Under the pieces are notes generated by a model. That model saw only the letters and a list, made by a program, of their open reading frames with translations, did not search any database and was not told where the DNA came from. From Litorilinea aerophila (GTDB lineage Bacteria; Chloroflexota; Anaerolineae; Caldilineales; Caldilineaceae), in assembly GCF_006569185.2 (NCBI RefSeq), contig NZ_VIGC02000031.1, positions 1-64,000 of the forward strand: 64,000 bases of DNA, written 5' to 3'. Made by a program: the position numbers and the translations under genes. Below, one piece after another: positions 17,652 through 29,000 of this stretch. Each line of letters starts with the position of its first letter. The first letter of the stretch is position 1.

Positions 17652-17758
17652 GCCAGGCCGCGACGGCCTGGCGTCAACACCCCGGCAGAAATTCCGGGTG
17701 CCCTCTGGGCGCGCCCGCCTCTGGTGGAAGCTGCCGGCGAATTCTTGCCGGCTTTTTT
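17652..17758 (+). other. Structured intergenic segment ending in a plus-strand terminator, possible ncRNA
   Basis: In the 215-base gap between deoC and lepB the plus strand shows three elements. First is a perfect 9-bp hairpin, GCCAGGCCG-CGA-CGGCCTGGC (17652-17672). Second is a hairpin of CACCCCGG with CCGGGTG (17678-17700). Third is an intrinsic terminator, GCCGGC-8-GCCGGC-TTTTTT (17733-17758). Both flanking genes run on the minus strand, so the terminator serves no known gene. No clear plus-strand promoter and no SRP or 6S RNA core was found. Confidence 0.4.
17733..17758 (+). terminator. Plus-strand intrinsic terminator with no upstream gene
   Basis: GCCGGC (17733-17738), an 8-base loop, GCCGGC (17747-17752) and six T residues (17753-17758). 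The T-tract overlaps the lepB stop codon, which lies on the opposite strand. Confidence 0.6.
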
Positions 17759-18446
17759 ACGATGATCCGGCCACGGTGGCAGGGACGCCTGGCTCGAGGG
17801 CATAGTGCTGGATCAGGCCGAACTGATTGAGCGGCCAGACGCGCAGCCAGGCCTGGCCCACAATCAAGTCCTCCGAAAGCTGGCCGAAGCGTCGGCTGTC
17901 CGAGGAGTTGGGGCGGTTATCCCCCATGACGAAGAGATGGTCCGGTTCGATCACCACCGGCCCATAGACGGTGCCGGGGCTGAGGCGGTTCTGGGCGTAG
18001 GGTTCGTTCAACACCTTGCCGTTGATGTAGATGGTCTGATCCCGGATCTCCAGGGTGTCGCCGGGCAGGGCAATGACCCGTTTGATGTAGTCTTCGCTGG
18101 GGTTGTTGGGGTTGTGGAAGACGATGACGTCGCCCCGTTTCGGTGTGCCCAGCTTGTAGGCCAGCTTGTTGACCAGGATGAACTGCCCCTCGTAGAAGTT
18201 GGGCTCCATGGAGTGGCTCTCGATGCGGTAGTTCTGCACCACCTGGCGGATCAGAAGGAAGATCACCAGGGAGAGGACCACCGTTTCGACCACTTCCCGC
18301 AACAGCAGCCAGGCGGTCGGCGGCTGGGTCGCCGCGTCCGATGAATCGTCAGCCAGGCCTGGCTGGGCATCTACGTCTGTCTGGGTCAGGGAATACTCCG
18401 GGGGAACCGGCATGGATTCGCCCGCGCGATCCGATGTGTGTGTCAT
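17757..18446 (-). CDS. lepB: Signal peptidase I
   Basis: Membrane serine-lysine protease that removes signal peptides from secreted proteins. The 229-residue product has an acidic N-terminal tail of about 45 residues, one membrane segment (VVLSLVIFLLIRQVV) near residue 58, and then the catalytic domain outside. The nucleophile is the serine in ESHSMEPNF and the general base is the lysine in DYIKRVIALPGD. Box E reads VMGDNRPNSSDSRRFG. A single N-terminal membrane anchor is the Gram-positive type. The long acidic tail before the anchor is unusual. A consensus promoter lies at 18491-18519, giving a leader of about 38 bases. The stop codon overlaps the T-tract of the opposing terminator. Confidence 0.95.
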   Translation of the reverse strand: MTHTSDRAGESMPVPPEYSLTQTDVDAQPGLADDSSDAATQPPTAWLLLREVVETVVLSLVIFLLIRQVVQNYRIESHSMEPNFYEGQFILVNKLAYKLGTPKRGDVIVFHNPNNPSEDYIKRVIALPGDTLEIRDQTIYINGKVLNEPYAQNRLSPGTVYGPVVIEPDHLFVMGDNRPNSSDSRRFGQLSEDLIVGQAWLRVWPLNQFGLIQHYALEPGVPATVAGSS

Positions 18447-18490
18447 GGTAATTTTGCCAGCGTCTCTTTCTTAAACAAACTGCCCGGCGT

Positions 18491-18519
18491 ATTATAGCAC
18501 CCGCCCTGGCTGACTACAA
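18491..18519 (-). promoter_or_regulatory. Promoter of lepB
   Basis: Minus strand TTGTAG (18514-18519) and a consensus TATAAT (18491-18496) with a 17-base spacer. The expected start is near 18484, 38 bases before the ATG. Confidence 0.75.
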
Positions 18520-18615
18520 CTTGCCCGGGGGATCTTACCCGGTGAATGGGGATGCATCGCCAAACGGCCGGATGAAGGTCCGCCGTCATGCCCGTGTCCC
18601 CAGTAATATCCCAAT

Positions 18616-18767
18616 TATCCCAATTGGGATATTAGGGGATTGGGGGTAACCACTCACCCTCGTTCCCACAGCTCCTTCCCCCGCTGGGGAAAGGAGGCCA
18701 GGGGGACGGCCAGAACAGCGATGATAAAGAATATCCCAAATATCCCAATTGGGATATTTGGGATATT
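18616..18767. repeat. AT-rich palindromes, including a perfect 38-bp palindrome
   Basis: Bases 18730-18767 form a perfect 38-bp inverted repeat built from AATATCCCAA and ATATCCCAA units around the centre AATT, with no spacer. A shorter relative at 18616-18631 (TATCCCAATTGGGATA, 16 bp) is flanked by further ATCCC words. The pair lies in the 360-base gap between lepB and the AlbA_2-domain gene, 43 bases after the latter's stop. There is no T-tract, so it is not a standard terminator. It could be a dimeric protein site or a cruciform. Confidence 0.8.
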
Positions 18768-18809
18768 ATGGTCAACTCCTTTGCCTGGCCGGCCCCAGGC
18801 AGGGGGACT

Positions 18810-20177
<1,368 letters not shown>

Positions 20178-20221
20178 GGCCTCACTCCTTGAAAAAACCA
20201 AACGTGCAAAGACGCGGGCGT

Positions 20222-22885
20222 CTACGCATCCTCTACGGGAGGGGCAGGCGTGGCCGCTGGGGCGGCAGCCAGATCGCCATCGTGGGCTGCTTCCGCTCCC
20301 TCCGCCTCGGCCAGGTACTCCTCGTCCTCATCCGAAGGCGACTCGTCCGCCACGTTCCGGTTGAGATCCTCGTAGGTCAACACCGCCAGGGCAGCCACCG
20401 TGTCCTCTTCCTGCAGGTTGACCACCCGCACGCCCCGGGCGGTGCGGCCCATGCGGCTGATGCCGGCCACCGCGGTGCGCAGGATGATGCCCTGGCTGGT
20501 GATGACCGTGATCTGGTCCTTCTCGTGGACCACCCGGGCGGCCACGATGGGGCCAGTCTCGGCCAGGCGTCGGTGGTCCGTGGTCCAGTAGCCCTGGGTG
20601 TAGCGTCCCTTGACGCTGTACTCGCTCAGGGGAACCCGTTTACCCCATCCCCGTTCGTGGAGCACCAGCAGTTCATAGCCGGGCCGGGCCACATCCAGGC
20701 TCACCACCTCGTCATCGTCCATCAGCCGGATGGCCATGACGCCGGCCGCGGTGCGGCCCATGGTCCGGACGCTCTCCTCGTGGAAGCGCAGGGCCTTGCC
20801 CCGCCGGGTGACCACGATGAACTCTTCGTTGCCGTTGGTCAGCCGCGCCCAGTCCAGGGAATCCCCGGGCTCCAGGCTCATGGCGATCAGGCCGCTGGGG
20901 CGTACATTGCTGAAGACGTTGAGGTCCATGCGTTTGATACGACCCCGGCGGGTGATCAGGGTCACATATTCAGCCTGCTCAAAGTCCGGCACCACCAGCA
21001 TGGTGGTGACCCGCTCCTCCGGCTGCAGGTTCAGGACGTTGGCGATGTGGGCGCCCCGGGAAGTGCGGTTGCCCTCGGGCAGCTCGTAGACCCGGCTGCT
21101 GTAGACCCGGCCTTTGTCGGTGAAGAAGAGGATGTGGTCCAGGGTGCGGGCGAAGAAGAGGTTGATGACCTCATCCTCCTGGCGGGTGGCCATGCCCCGG
21201 ACGCCTCGCCCACCCCGGCCCTGGGCCCGGAAGACATTGGCCGGCATGCGCTTGATGTAGGCGCCCGCGCTGTAGCTGATCAGGACATTGTCCTGGGTAA
21301 TCAGGTCTTCGTCGCTGAAATCGCCGCTGGCAGTGGCCGAGATGAGCGTTCGCCGTTCGTCGCCGAACTTCTCCCGCAGCTCCATGATGTCGTCCCGCAC
21401 CAGCGCCCGAATCTTGGGCGGGTTGGCCAGCAGATCCTCCAGGTAGGCGATGCGGGCCATGATCTCCTGGTATTCTTCTTCGATCTTCTGGCGCTCCAGG
21501 GCGGCCAGCCGGCGGAGCTGCATATCCAGGATAGCCTGGGCCTGGACTTCCGTCAGGCCGAAGCGTTCCATGAGGGCCGTGCGCGCGGCCTCGGCGCTGT
21601 CGCTGCTGCGGATGGTCTGGATCACTTCGTCCAGGAACTGGAGGGCGATGCGCAGCCCTTCCAGGATGTGGGCCCGCTCCCGGGCTTTGCCCAGCTGGTA
21701 CTGGGTGCGCCGGGTGAGGACGTCCACCCGATGTTCGATGTAGACCAGCAGGGCCTTGCGCAGGCTCAGGGTCACCGGCTCGCCCCGCACCAGGGCCAGG
21801 TTGTTGACGCCGAAGGTGGTCTGGAGCTGGGTGTGCTTGAAGAGGCGGTTGCGCACCTTCTTGGGGGCCACGCCCCGCTTCAGCTCGATGACGATGCGCA
21901 TGCCCGTGCGGTCGCTCTCATCCCGCAGGTCGCTGATCTGGTCCAGCACGCCGTTGCGGACCAGTTCGGCGATGCGCTCGATGAGGACCGATTTGTTGAC
22001 CTGGTAGGGGATCTCGGTGACGATGATGCGGAAGCGCCCGCTACTGGTCTCCTCGATCTGGGTCTTGGCCCGCAGCAGGATGCGCCCCCGGCCGGTGCCG
22101 TAGGCCTGTTTGATGCCTTCGGTACCCAGAATGATCCCCCCGGTGGGGAAGTCCGGCCCTTTGACGAACTGCATCAGCTCATCCAGGCCGATCTCATCCC
22201 GGCGCTCCCAGTGGTCGATGAGGTAGGCCACTGCGTCGGCGATCTCCCGCAGGTTGTGGGGCGGGATGTTGGTGGCCATGCCCACCGCGATGCCGCTGGT
22301 CCCGTTGACCAGCAGGTTGGGCAACATGGCGGGCAACACCTGGGGCTCCTGGAGGCTGTCGTCGAAGTTCGACATCCAGTCCACCGTATCCAGGTCGATG
22401 TCCCGCAGCATGGTTTCGGCGATGGGCGCCAGGCGGGCCTCGGTGTAGCGCATGGCCGCGGGGCTGTCGCCATCCACGCTGCCGAAGTTGCCCTGGCCGT
22501 CCACCAGGGGATAGCGCAGGCTGAAGTCTTGGGCCATGCGGGCCATGGCGTCGTAGACGGCGCCGTCGCCGTGGGGGTGATACTTACCCAGGACTTCACC
22601 GACGATACGGGCGCTCTTCTTGTAAGCGGCATTGGGCTGGAGGCCCATATCGTGCATGGCGTAGAGGATGCGCCGATGGACGGGCTTGAGGCCGTCTCGA
22701 GCGTCGGGCAGGGCCCGGGCCACGATCACGCTCATGGCGTAGTCCAGGTAACTGGCCCGCATCTCCTCTTCGATGGAGATGTGGCGCACATGGCCGATGC
22801 CCGCGCCGTTGCTGCTGATCTCACCGTTGACGGCGCCGTTCGAAGAGGCCTCGTCACCGTTCTGCGAATCGAGGTATTCCGCCAT
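20222..22885 (-). CDS. gyrA: DNA gyrase subunit A
   Basis: Catalytic breakage-reunion subunit of gyrase, which introduces negative supercoils with GyrB. About 887 residues. The catalytic tyrosine is in [10 protein letters not shown], and the quinolone-pocket helix reads [21 protein letters not shown]. The GyrA box, which separates GyrA from ParC, is present as QGRGGRG near residue 545. A six-bladed C-terminal beta-pinwheel follows, ending in an Ala/Glu-rich tail. The Ser83-equivalent position is glycine, while the Asp87-equivalent is kept. The ATG at 22885 is chosen because GGAG lies eight bases upstream; the ATG 14 codons earlier has GGGGAG directly abutting it. No gyrB lies in the window. 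The gene leads an apparent pair with the AlbA_2 regulator. Confidence 0.96.
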   Translation of the reverse strand: MAEYLDSQNGDEASSNGAVNGEISSNGAGIGHVRHISIEEEMRASYLDYAMSVIVARALPDARDGLKPVHRRILYAMHDMGLQPNAAYKKSARIVGEVLGKYHPHGDGAVYDAMARMAQDFSLRYPLVDGQGNFGSVDGDSPAAMRYTEARLAPIAETMLRDIDLDTVDWMSNFDDSLQEPQVLPAMLPNLLVNGTSGIAVGMATNIPPHNLREIADAVAYLIDHWERRDEIGLDELMQFVKGPDFPTGGIILGTEGIKQAYGTGRGRILLRAKTQIEETSSGRFRIIVTEIPYQVNKSVLIERIAELVRNGVLDQISDLRDESDRTGMRIVIELKRGVAPKKVRNRLFKHTQLQTTFGVNNLALVRGEPVTLSLRKALLVYIEHRVDVLTRRTQYQLGKARERAHILEGLRIALQFLDEVIQTIRSSDSAEAARTALMERFGLTEVQAQAILDMQLRRLAALERQKIEEEYQEIMARIAYLEDLLANPPKIRALVRDDIMELREKFGDERRTLISATASGDFSDEDLITQDNVLISYSAGAYIKRMPANVFRAQGRGGRGVRGMATRQEDEVINLFFARTLDHILFFTDKGRVYSSRVYELPEGNRTSRGAHIANVLNLQPEERVTTMLVVPDFEQAEYVTLITRRGRIKRMDLNVFSNVRPSGLIAMSLEPGDSLDWARLTNGNEEFIVVTRRGKALRFHEESVRTMGRTAAGVMAIRLMDDDEVVSLDVARPGYELLVLHERGWGKRVPLSEYSVKGRYTQGYWTTDHRRLAETGPIVAARVVHEKDQITVITSQGIILRTAVAGISRMGRTARGVRVVNLQEEDTVAALAVLTYEDLNRNVADESPSDEDEEYLAEAEGAEAAHDGDLAAAPAATPAPPVEDA

Positions 22886-23030
22886 ACCGTTCACTCCGAA
22901 AAGTTGTCCAATGAAATCAAAGCCCATCTCCCCGATGGGTGCGTCCCCCTGGGTTCAGGGGGGAAGATCGGGTTGGCCCGGGCCCTACCAGGGGTAGATG
23001 AGCTGAGATCAGAGTCTGTCCATTGACTTT

Positions 23031-23036
23031 ATTATA
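23031..23036 (-). promoter_or_regulatory. -10 box of the gyrA promoter
   Basis: A consensus TATAAT on the minus strand, 146 bases upstream of the gyrA ATG. No good -35 box is at the right distance. The leader would contain a 7-bp hairpin of CCCCCTG with CAGGGGG. Confidence 0.45.
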
Positions 23037-23088
23037 CCCGATCTGGGCCCATTTCCCTAAGATGAAGGGGGCCTCGCGAGGGTGCTAC

Positions 23089-23426
23089 CCCTTCACCCGC
23101 CTGGGATCAGGCGAGACCGTGCGGCCGGAGACCGCCCCTACGAGAGGCGCCCCTTCGTAGGCGCAGCTCGCAGCTGCGCACCCGTCGATATCCCTTCACC
23201 CGCCTGGGATCAGGCAAAACCGTGTGGCCGGAGACCGCACCTACGACAAGGGCCGTCACCCGCGCGGTTGGGTACAACGGGGATGTAGGGCGGGTCTCTG
23301 GCCCGCCGTGGGTGGCCGTCTCCGACACCATCGTATGGCCGGAGACCGCACCTACGACAAGGGCCGTCACCCGCGCGGTTGGGAACAACGGGGATGTAGG
23401 GCGGGTCTCTGGCCCGCCGTGGGTGG
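23089..23426. repeat. Intergenic tandem repeat array, family C locus 1
   Basis: Two 91-bp copies (23225-23315 and 23336-23426) differ at one base and have a period of 111. A second overlapping unit, starting CCCTTCACCCGCCTGGGATC, occurs at about 23089 and 23192. The part from 23156 (CGTAGGCGC-GCTCGCAGC-GCGCA...CCTTCACCCGCC) is clearly homologous to the array at 33214-33416. The copies contain GGCGGGTCTCTGGCCCGCC-type palindromes. No gene was found in this 620-base gap between gyrA and the DUF2723 gene. Confidence 0.9.
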
Positions 23427-23472
23427 TCGGTTCTGCGGGGAACCGGCTACCGGGAGACGGTGGCCGTTGGCT

Positions 23473-23502
23473 TTGACACAGGCCGCGCGGACGTGCTAGC
23501 AT
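23473..23502 (+). promoter_or_regulatory. Promoter of the DUF2723 gene, apparently leaderless
   Basis: A consensus TTGACA (23473-23478) and TAGCAT (23497-23502) with an 18-base spacer. The ATG at 23509 starts six bases after the -10 box, so the mRNA would begin at or beside the start codon. No ribosome binding site is present. Confidence 0.65.
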
Positions 23503-23508
23503 CGGGCC

Positions 23509-25566
23509 ATGGTTCGCAACTGGGGAGCCGCCCGGGTGAAGGTGGCGGCCGAGAGAGACGAAGGCGTGGAAGTGGAACGGGCGCACTGGGCCAGCCGTAT
23601 CCTGCTGGCCATAGCCCTGCTCCTGTACCTGGCCACCCTGGACAACGGCTTCCAGCCCTACGAGCTACGGGGCGGTGATCTGATCACCCACCAATACGCC
23701 CAGGTCCAGGCCCGACCCAGCAACGCCCCGGGCTACCCCCTCTACACCATGGGCGGCTGGCTCTGGTTCCACGGCCTGCGCCAGGTATTCCGCTGGCTGG
23801 GCGTGACCCATCCCAACCCCATTCCCATCCTGAGCAGCTACAGCACCCTGTGGGCCCTGCTGGCCCTCTGGCTCCTCTATCGCACGGGCTGCCACCTCAC
23901 CCGCAGCCCGGATCGGCCCGGCGGCAACTGGCCCCTGGCCTGGCTGGTGGCCGGCTTCTACGGGGTCACCTACTTCTTCTGGTACTACGCCACCACCACG
24001 GAACAGTACACCAGCGCCATTGCCCAGACCCTGGCCATCGTCTACGTCTACCTGCGCTGGCGAGAGGCGCCGGAGCCCGACAACCGCTTCCTCTACCTGC
24101 TGGCCCTGCTGTCTGGCCTCTCCCTGGCCCACATGCTCACCGTGGCCTTCATCGTGCCCCCCCTGGTAGCGGTGATGCTGTGGCAGGCGCCAGGCCTGCT
24201 ACGGCGGATTCGGCCGCTGGCGGGGACGGTCCTGGCCGCGCTGCTGCCACTCCTCAGCTACGCATATGTCTACCTGAGGGGAGCCGCGCACCCCGAGTGG
24301 TGGGGTGAGGGACCGTGGCGCACCCCAGGCGAGTGGTTCTGGGCCTTTGTCAGCACGGCCCAGGGGCGAGAAGAGCTGAGCTGGGGCTTCGAGCCGGGCC
24401 GGGCCTTCTTCGGCAACGGTTTCCCGGAATTGATCTGGCAGGAGCTGAGCATCCCCATCCTGATCCTGGGCCTGGTGGGAATCGCCCTGCTGGGTCGGCG
24501 GCTGGCCTGGCTCCTCTATGGCACCCTGGCCATCTACCTGGGCTTCTGCTGGGCCTACCGCTACGGCAACTGGTTCCAGGTCATCCTGCCCACCTATCCC
24601 CTCATCCTGCTGGGCGTGCTCGCCCTGGCGGATCGCTGGCAGCGCCGGCCATGGCCCCCAGCGCCCGGCTGGCTGCGTACCTGGCTACCCGCCCTCCTGC
24701 TTCTGGCGGCCATCGCCTGGCGCACAACTGCCTCCCTGCCCGGGGCCAATAGCCACAACCGTCCCCAGGACACAGCCCTGGACCGGGCGGCCGTGCTCCT
24801 GGACCAGCCCCTGCCCATCGGCGCCGGACTCTTCGCCGCGGTGGACGACGCCCTGGCCCTGGACTACCTGACCCGGATCTGGCAGATCCGCCCGGATCTG
24901 GCCGTGGTGGGCAGTGATCAGGCCGCGACGCGCCTGGCCCACCACCAGCTTGTCCTGGCCACGTGGGACGCGGCCGCCACCCTGCGGGCCGAGCTGCCCC
25001 CCACCCTGCCGGTGACGGTCCAGAGCTTCGGGGCAGATTGGCTGGCGTTCCAGCACGGCCAGGCGGCCCATCCTCTGGCCGCTGCCCAGGGCCAGCCGGT
25101 GAATTGGACGGTGAGCGTGGGAGACAACTTGGGGGACAACCTGAGGGACGGGGAGGGAGTGGTGGTGTTGGAGCGCATCGCGGTGACCCCCGCGCCCCAG
25201 GGTGCGCCGGTGCGTCGACAGGCCCCGCCGGGCCTGGACGTGACCCTCTATTGGCGTCTGCCTGCGACCGGCTGGCCCCAGGGGCTCGCCATCAGCCTCC
25301 GGCTCACCCGGGGCGGCGCCCTGATTCCAGCTCCGGAAGATCCGGCCGGCGGGTTCATCCAGCAGGATCGCCCCGGGCCGGCCCATGGCCATCTGACGCT
25401 GTCGGGCTGGCCGCCTGACGAGCCGGTGGCGGATGGCTACCGGCTGCCCCTCCCCGCCATGGGCCAGGTGGACGGCCTGCAACTGGTGCTCTACCGGGTT
25501 GTGGATGGTGGGTTTGAAACCGTGGCCGTGTTGGATCTGCCCCTGCCGGACCTCTCGGGGCAATGA
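23509..25566 (+). CDS. DUF2723-family membrane glycosyltransferase-like protein
   Basis: A 685-residue integral membrane protein. After a short charged N-terminus the first membrane segment is near residue 30. The following outer loop holds the family segment [25 protein letters not shown], split here as [11 protein letters not shown] and [12 protein letters not shown], typical of DUF2723 (TMEM260-like GT-C proteins). About ten membrane helices reach to residue 410, and a soluble C-terminal part of 270 residues follows. Related proteins transfer a sugar from a lipid donor to proteins or lipids outside the cell; the substrate here is unknown. The gene is probably leaderless. It converges with rplI, and both share a bidirectional terminator at 25597-25634. 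A GT39 enzyme 5 kb downstream has a similar architecture. Confidence 0.82.
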   Translation: MVRNWGAARVKVAAERDEGVEVERAHWASRILLAIALLLYLATLDNGFQPYELRGGDLITHQYAQVQARPSNAPGYPLYTMGGWLWFHGLRQVFRWLGVTHPNPIPILSSYSTLWALLALWLLYRTGCHLTRSPDRPGGNWPLAWLVAGFYGVTYFFWYYATTTEQYTSAIAQTLAIVYVYLRWREAPEPDNRFLYLLALLSGLSLAHMLTVAFIVPPLVAVMLWQAPGLLRRIRPLAGTVLAALLPLLSYAYVYLRGAAHPEWWGEGPWRTPGEWFWAFVSTAQGREELSWGFEPGRAFFGNGFPELIWQELSIPILILGLVGIALLGRRLAWLLYGTLAIYLGFCWAYRYGNWFQVILPTYPLILLGVLALADRWQRRPWPPAPGWLRTWLPALLLLAAIAWRTTASLPGANSHNRPQDTALDRAAVLLDQPLPIGAGLFAAVDDALALDYLTRIWQIRPDLAVVGSDQAATRLAHHQLVLATWDAAATLRAELPPTLPVTVQSFGADWLAFQHGQAAHPLAAAQGQPVNWTVSVGDNLGDNLRDGEGVVVLERIAVTPAPQGAPVRRQAPPGLDVTLYWRLPATGWPQGLAISLRLTRGGALIPAPEDPAGGFIQQDRPGPAHGHLTLSGWPPDEPVADGYRLPLPAMGQVDGLQLVLYRVVDGGFETVAVLDLPLPDLSGQ

Positions 25567-25596
25567 CGCCACGGATTTGCAGGGAAGTCCGGGAAA

Positions 25597-25634
25597 TAAA
25601 AGACGCCGCCGGATCGTCCGGCGGCGTCTTTTCT
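25597..25634. terminator. Bidirectional intrinsic terminator between the DUF2723 gene and rplI
   Basis: A perfect 13-bp stem (25601-25613 with 25617-25629) and a TCG loop. TCTTTTCT follows on the plus strand and TCTTTTATTT on the minus strand, so it can serve both convergent genes. Confidence 0.9.
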
Positions 25635-25646
25635 GGCAGTCGAAAC

Positions 25647-26243
25647 TCAGGCCTCTTCTGCCTCGGCAGCTGCGGCCTTGGCCTGAGCCTGGGCAGCTGC
25701 AGCCTTTTCCGCCGCAGCTTTTTCCGCCGCAGCTTTCTCGGCGGCCGCCTTCTCCGCAGCCCGCTTTTCGGCATCGGCCCAGGTTTCCCCTTCCCGGACC
25801 ACGGCCACCTGGAATTCGGCGGACACCTCGGGCACCAGCCGGATCTCCAGCGTGTACAGGCCCAGCTCCCGGATGGGCTGGTCCAGCTGGATCTTCCGCC
25901 GGTCCACCTCGAAGCCGGTGGCTTCCGCCAGCTTCTCGGCAATGTCGGCGCTGGTGACCGAGCCGTAAAGCCGGTCGTTTTCGCCGGCCCGGGCCTCAAA
26001 GAGCAGGCGCTGCTGCCGGATCACCTCGGCCTGGGCTTCGGCGTTGGCCCGCTCCCGGGCCCGGCGCCGGATGCCGGCCTGCCGGCTCTCTTCTGCCTGC
26101 TTGAGCGCGCCCTTGGTGGCCAGGATGGCCAGGCCCCGCGGCATCAAGTAGTTGCGCGCATAGCCGCCGGCCACGCTGTGGACTTCTCCTGCCAGCCCCA
26201 GGTCCGGTACGTCCTGGGTTAAAATTACCTTCATACGAGCCAT
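25647..26243 (-). CDS. rplI: 50S ribosomal protein L9 with Ala/Lys/Glu repeat tail
   Basis: L9 binds 23S rRNA near the L1 stalk. Residues 4-150 match the family: [31 protein letters not shown], a long connecting helix, and the C-terminal domain with [14 protein letters not shown]. Beyond this the 198-residue product carries an extension of about 45 residues built of EKAAA repeats ending in EAEEA. Typical L9 has about 150 residues. Starts at 26243 (ATG) and 26234 (ATG, giving the usual MKVIL beginning) are both possible; neither has a strong ribosome binding site. It stands apart from rpsF, ssb and rpsR, its common partners. It converges with the DUF2723 gene. Confidence 0.95.
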   Translation of the reverse strand: MARMKVILTQDVPDLGLAGEVHSVAGGYARNYLMPRGLAILATKGALKQAEESRQAGIRRRARERANAEAQAEVIRQQRLLFEARAGENDRLYGSVTSADIAEKLAEATGFEVDRRKIQLDQPIRELGLYTLEIRLVPEVSAEFQVAVVREGETWADAEKRAAEKAAAEKAAAEKAAAEKAAAAQAQAKAAAAEAEEA

Positions 26244-26399
26244 TTGAACACCCTGCTTTCGTCCTATCGAATGAATTTCCCGCTGGATATCAGCGTTTTA
26301 TCATCGCGTTCCAGTCAATAGCCTTGCTATTGTATTAGAGAGCGCTGGAATCACCAAATTTTTCCTGACCATCCATTAGCGCATCAGGCGGCTTCGTGC

Positions 26400-26405
26400 T
26401 ATACT
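26400..26405 (+). promoter_or_regulatory. -10 box of the SH3 lipoprotein operon
   Basis: TATACT at 26400-26405, with a weak TTAGCG 18 bases upstream. The start would be near 26412, about 58 bases before the chosen GTG. The spacing fits the operon 26470-33137. Confidence 0.4.
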
Positions 26406-26469
26406 CGCGGCCATCCGGAGGCTGCCGCCCGACCGGTTGGCGCTTCAGCAAGAGGAATTTGAGGACATC

Positions 26470-27759
26470 GTGTCGTTGCATGACAGCCACTTCGTTCCCC
26501 GGACACAGCCGCCATCATCTGTGCAGCCCAAGAGCAGACCGTCGGCCCCAGCGGAGCGGTCAACCCGTAAGAAGGCCGACCTTCGTTCCCTGCTGGGGGT
26601 GGGGCTTCTCCTGGTGGGGCTCCTGGTGGGATGTTCGGCAGCCGACCTGGTGAACCGGGAGCCTGAACCTGTGCCGACCCGTGTCCCGGCGCCTACCTTT
26701 TCGCCGACGCCAGAGTTCATCCGTGCACCCATCGTGGTGACGCCGCCCAGGACGGGTACACCGGGCGTGCTCATTGTCCCCCCTGGAGTGGATCCCAGCA
26801 CCTTGATTCCCATCCCAACCACGCCGCCCCCCACGGCCACCCAACCGGAGATCGCCCCACCCGAGGGGACGCCGCTGGCCATGGAGCCGCCCGGCCCCCA
26901 GGCGCCCACCGCCACCGGCCCCGCCTCGCCCATCCTGCTGCCCACGGCCACCCCCACGCCGTTGCCCACGGATACCCCCACCCCGACCCCCACGCCCTAC
27001 GTGGTGGTGGAAAGTGGCCTGGTCAACCTGCGCAGCGGCCCCGGCCCGGAATATCCCCTGGTGGCCCAGTTGGGGCCAGGCATCCCCGTGGCCATCGTGG
27101 GGCAGAACCCGGAAGGCACCTGGTACCAGATCTGCTGCGTGAACGGCGAATCCGTCTGGGTGGCGGAAAATCACGTGCGGGTGGTGAACGACACCCGACA
27201 GGTGGCCCTGGTATTGGCGGATCCACCGCCCACGGCGACCCCCACGCCCACCGCCACCGACACCCCTACCATCACGCCCACGCCCACGGCCACCCCTTAT
27301 CCCTTTGCCGTGGCCGAGGGGCCTCTCTTCTTTCCCAGCAACAACCCATGGCTCACCATCTGGGTCAAGGTGTTCGTGCCCAACCCGGGCGGGGATATTC
27401 CCCTGCCCGGCTATCACCTGGATGTGAAATTCCGCAACCGGGACTTCAACTCCAGCTTTGAGAGCCGCCCCAACACCAAGGGAGAAGAGCCCAGCTTCGA
27501 CCACTTTGAATACAGCGTCCCACCGGGCACGGCCAGCGGCAACCGGGTGCCGTTCAACTACAAATATGAATTCAAGCCGCCAGATCCCAGGTCGCTGGAT
27601 CCAACCAGCACCGATTCCCCCCTCAAATTGATCGACGGCTACTGGCAGATCTACCTGACCGACGGCGCAGGCAACCAGCTCTCGGCGCCCATCGAGTTCA
27701 ACACGCTGCTGGGGAACCCCAACCTGGAAGTGTACGTGGCCTGGGCGCGGATTCGCTGA
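26470..27759 (+). CDS. SH3-domain lipoprotein, paralogue 1
   Basis: The lipobox LLVGC lies about 44 residues into the protein, after a hydrophobic stretch and a KK pair, so it should be lipid-anchored outside the membrane. A Pro/Thr-rich spacer follows, with runs such as PTPTPTP. Next is a bacterial SH3 domain ([22 protein letters not shown]...[10 protein letters not shown]), a second PT-rich linker and a C-terminal domain of about 150 residues ([16 protein letters not shown] ... [12 protein letters not shown]). The SH3 domain usually binds wall glycans or peptides. The GTG at 26470 follows GAGGA; an earlier in-frame TTG at 26437 is possible. It is followed at short distance by two related genes, suggesting tandem duplication. 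The function of the C-terminal domain is unknown. Confidence 0.82.
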   Translation: MSLHDSHFVPRTQPPSSVQPKSRPSAPAERSTRKKADLRSLLGVGLLLVGLLVGCSAADLVNREPEPVPTRVPAPTFSPTPEFIRAPIVVTPPRTGTPGVLIVPPGVDPSTLIPIPTTPPPTATQPEIAPPEGTPLAMEPPGPQAPTATGPASPILLPTATPTPLPTDTPTPTPTPYVVVESGLVNLRSGPGPEYPLVAQLGPGIPVAIVGQNPEGTWYQICCVNGESVWVAENHVRVVNDTRQVALVLADPPPTATPTPTATDTPTITPTPTATPYPFAVAEGPLFFPSNNPWLTIWVKVFVPNPGGDIPLPGYHLDVKFRNRDFNSSFESRPNTKGEEPSFDHFEYSVPPGTASGNRVPFNYKYEFKPPDPRSLDPTSTDSPLKLIDGYWQIYLTDGAGNQLSAPIEFNTLLGNPNLEVYVAWARIR

Positions 27760-27776
27760 ACCCATCGCGGAAGACG

Positions 27777-29000
27777 ATGAGAAGGCAAGCTCGTGAACGT
27801 TCGACCACAGACCGGCCCCGAGAGGCCATCCATACCGAACGCCCAGCAGGCAGGCGGCCCCATGGGCTGGATCTGCTCTGGCCCTGGCTACTCATGGGCC
27901 TCCTGCTGCTGGGCTGCTCCGCCGCGGACCTGGTGCAACGGAGCCGGGTCACGCCCACGCCGGAGCCCATAGCCGTGCTGGTACCCACCTTCACCCCGAC
28001 CCCCGACCAGCGGCTGCCCGTGATCATCGTCACCCCGCCGGCAGATGGCAAACCCGGCCTGATCATCGTGCCGCCGGGCATGGACCCCAGCGCCGTGCTG
28101 CCGGTGTTGCCCAGCGCCACGCCCGCCCCACCGGATATCTCCACCCCCCCGGTGGAGCCCACACCCGGCCAGCCCCCCTCAGTGCCCGGTCCCATGCCGG
28201 CCACGGCCACCCCCAGCCCTTCCCCCACGGCGACCCCCAGCCCGACGCCCACGCCCTACGTCCTGGTGGAAAGTGGCCTGGTGGCGCTGCGCACAGGTCC
28301 CGGCGTGGAATATCCCCAGGTCACCCAGCTGGGGCCGGGGATTCCAGTGGCCATCATCGGCCGCAACATCGAGGGTACCTGGTACGAGATCTGCTGCATC
28401 AGCGGCCTGACCCTGTGGGTTGCCGCGTCCCATGTGGCCGTGCGCAACGACGTGAGCCAGGTGGCCATCGGCAGCGCCGGCCCGCCGCCCACCGCCACGC
28501 CCACCTTTACACCCACGGCGACAGACACGCCCACGGCGACCCCCACGCCCACGCCCTACCCGTTCGAGAAGAGCATCGGCCCCCAGTTCTTCCCCACCAG
28601 CAACGAGTTCCTGACCATCTGGGCCAAGATCTTCGCCGGGCCCAACGACCAGCGGGCCGATCCCCTGACCGGCTACCGACTGCGGGTCTTCTTTGAAGGC
28701 TTTGAGCGGCCCAACGCCAGCGGCATGGAATTCAGCGTGGACACCTTTCAGCGGGCCGGACCTCCGGGAGATGGGAAAAATACGGTACAATACAACTTCA
28801 AGTACGAGTACTACCCGCCGGATCCCCAGACGGCCGGGGCCAGCAGCGGCACCACCCGGCTGCAACTGTTGGGGACCGGCACCTGGACGGTCTACGTGAC
28901 CGATGGATCGGGCGCACAGCTTTCCGAAGCGGTTACCTTTACCACGGCCCCCGACAATCCGAATCGTGAAATTTACATTGGCTGGACGCGAGTACGTTGA
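27777..29000 (+). CDS. SH3-domain lipoprotein, paralogue 2
   Basis: A 407-residue paralogue of the gene before it, 17 bases downstream. It has lipobox LLLGC followed by SAADL, the same first residues after the cysteine as paralogue 1. Then come a PT-rich spacer, a bacterial SH3 domain ([22 protein letters not shown]), a second PT-rich linker and the same C-terminal domain ending IYIGWTRVR. The C-terminal domain carries insertions and losses relative to paralogue 1. The N-terminal 35 residues before the hydrophobic stretch are rich in Arg. Its stop overlaps the start of paralogue 3 (TGATG), so the three are one operon. An outer-surface structural or binding role is inferred from the lipobox and SH3 domain. 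Confidence 0.82.
   Translation: MRRQARERSTTDRPREAIHTERPAGRRPHGLDLLWPWLLMGLLLLGCSAADLVQRSRVTPTPEPIAVLVPTFTPTPDQRLPVIIVTPPADGKPGLIIVPPGMDPSAVLPVLPSATPAPPDISTPPVEPTPGQPPSVPGPMPATATPSPSPTATPSPTPTPYVLVESGLVALRTGPGVEYPQVTQLGPGIPVAIIGRNIEGTWYEICCISGLTLWVAASHVAVRNDVSQVAIGSAGPPPTATPTFTPTATDTPTATPTPTPYPFEKSIGPQFFPTSNEFLTIWAKIFAGPNDQRADPLTGYRLRVFFEGFERPNASGMEFSVDTFQRAGPPGDGKNTVQYNFKYEYYPPDPQTAGASSGTTRLQLLGTGTWTVYVTDGSGAQLSEAVTFTTAPDNPNREIYIGWTRVR

Noticed and set aside
17652-17758. Small SRP RNA (4.5S) or 6S RNA
   Set aside because: The conserved SRP apical sequence and the 6S open-bubble layout are not present, and the length is wrong.
23222-23499. Small open frames inside the repeat array upstream of the DUF2723 gene
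   Set aside because: They follow the repeat units rather than a protein pattern, and the start signals are absent.
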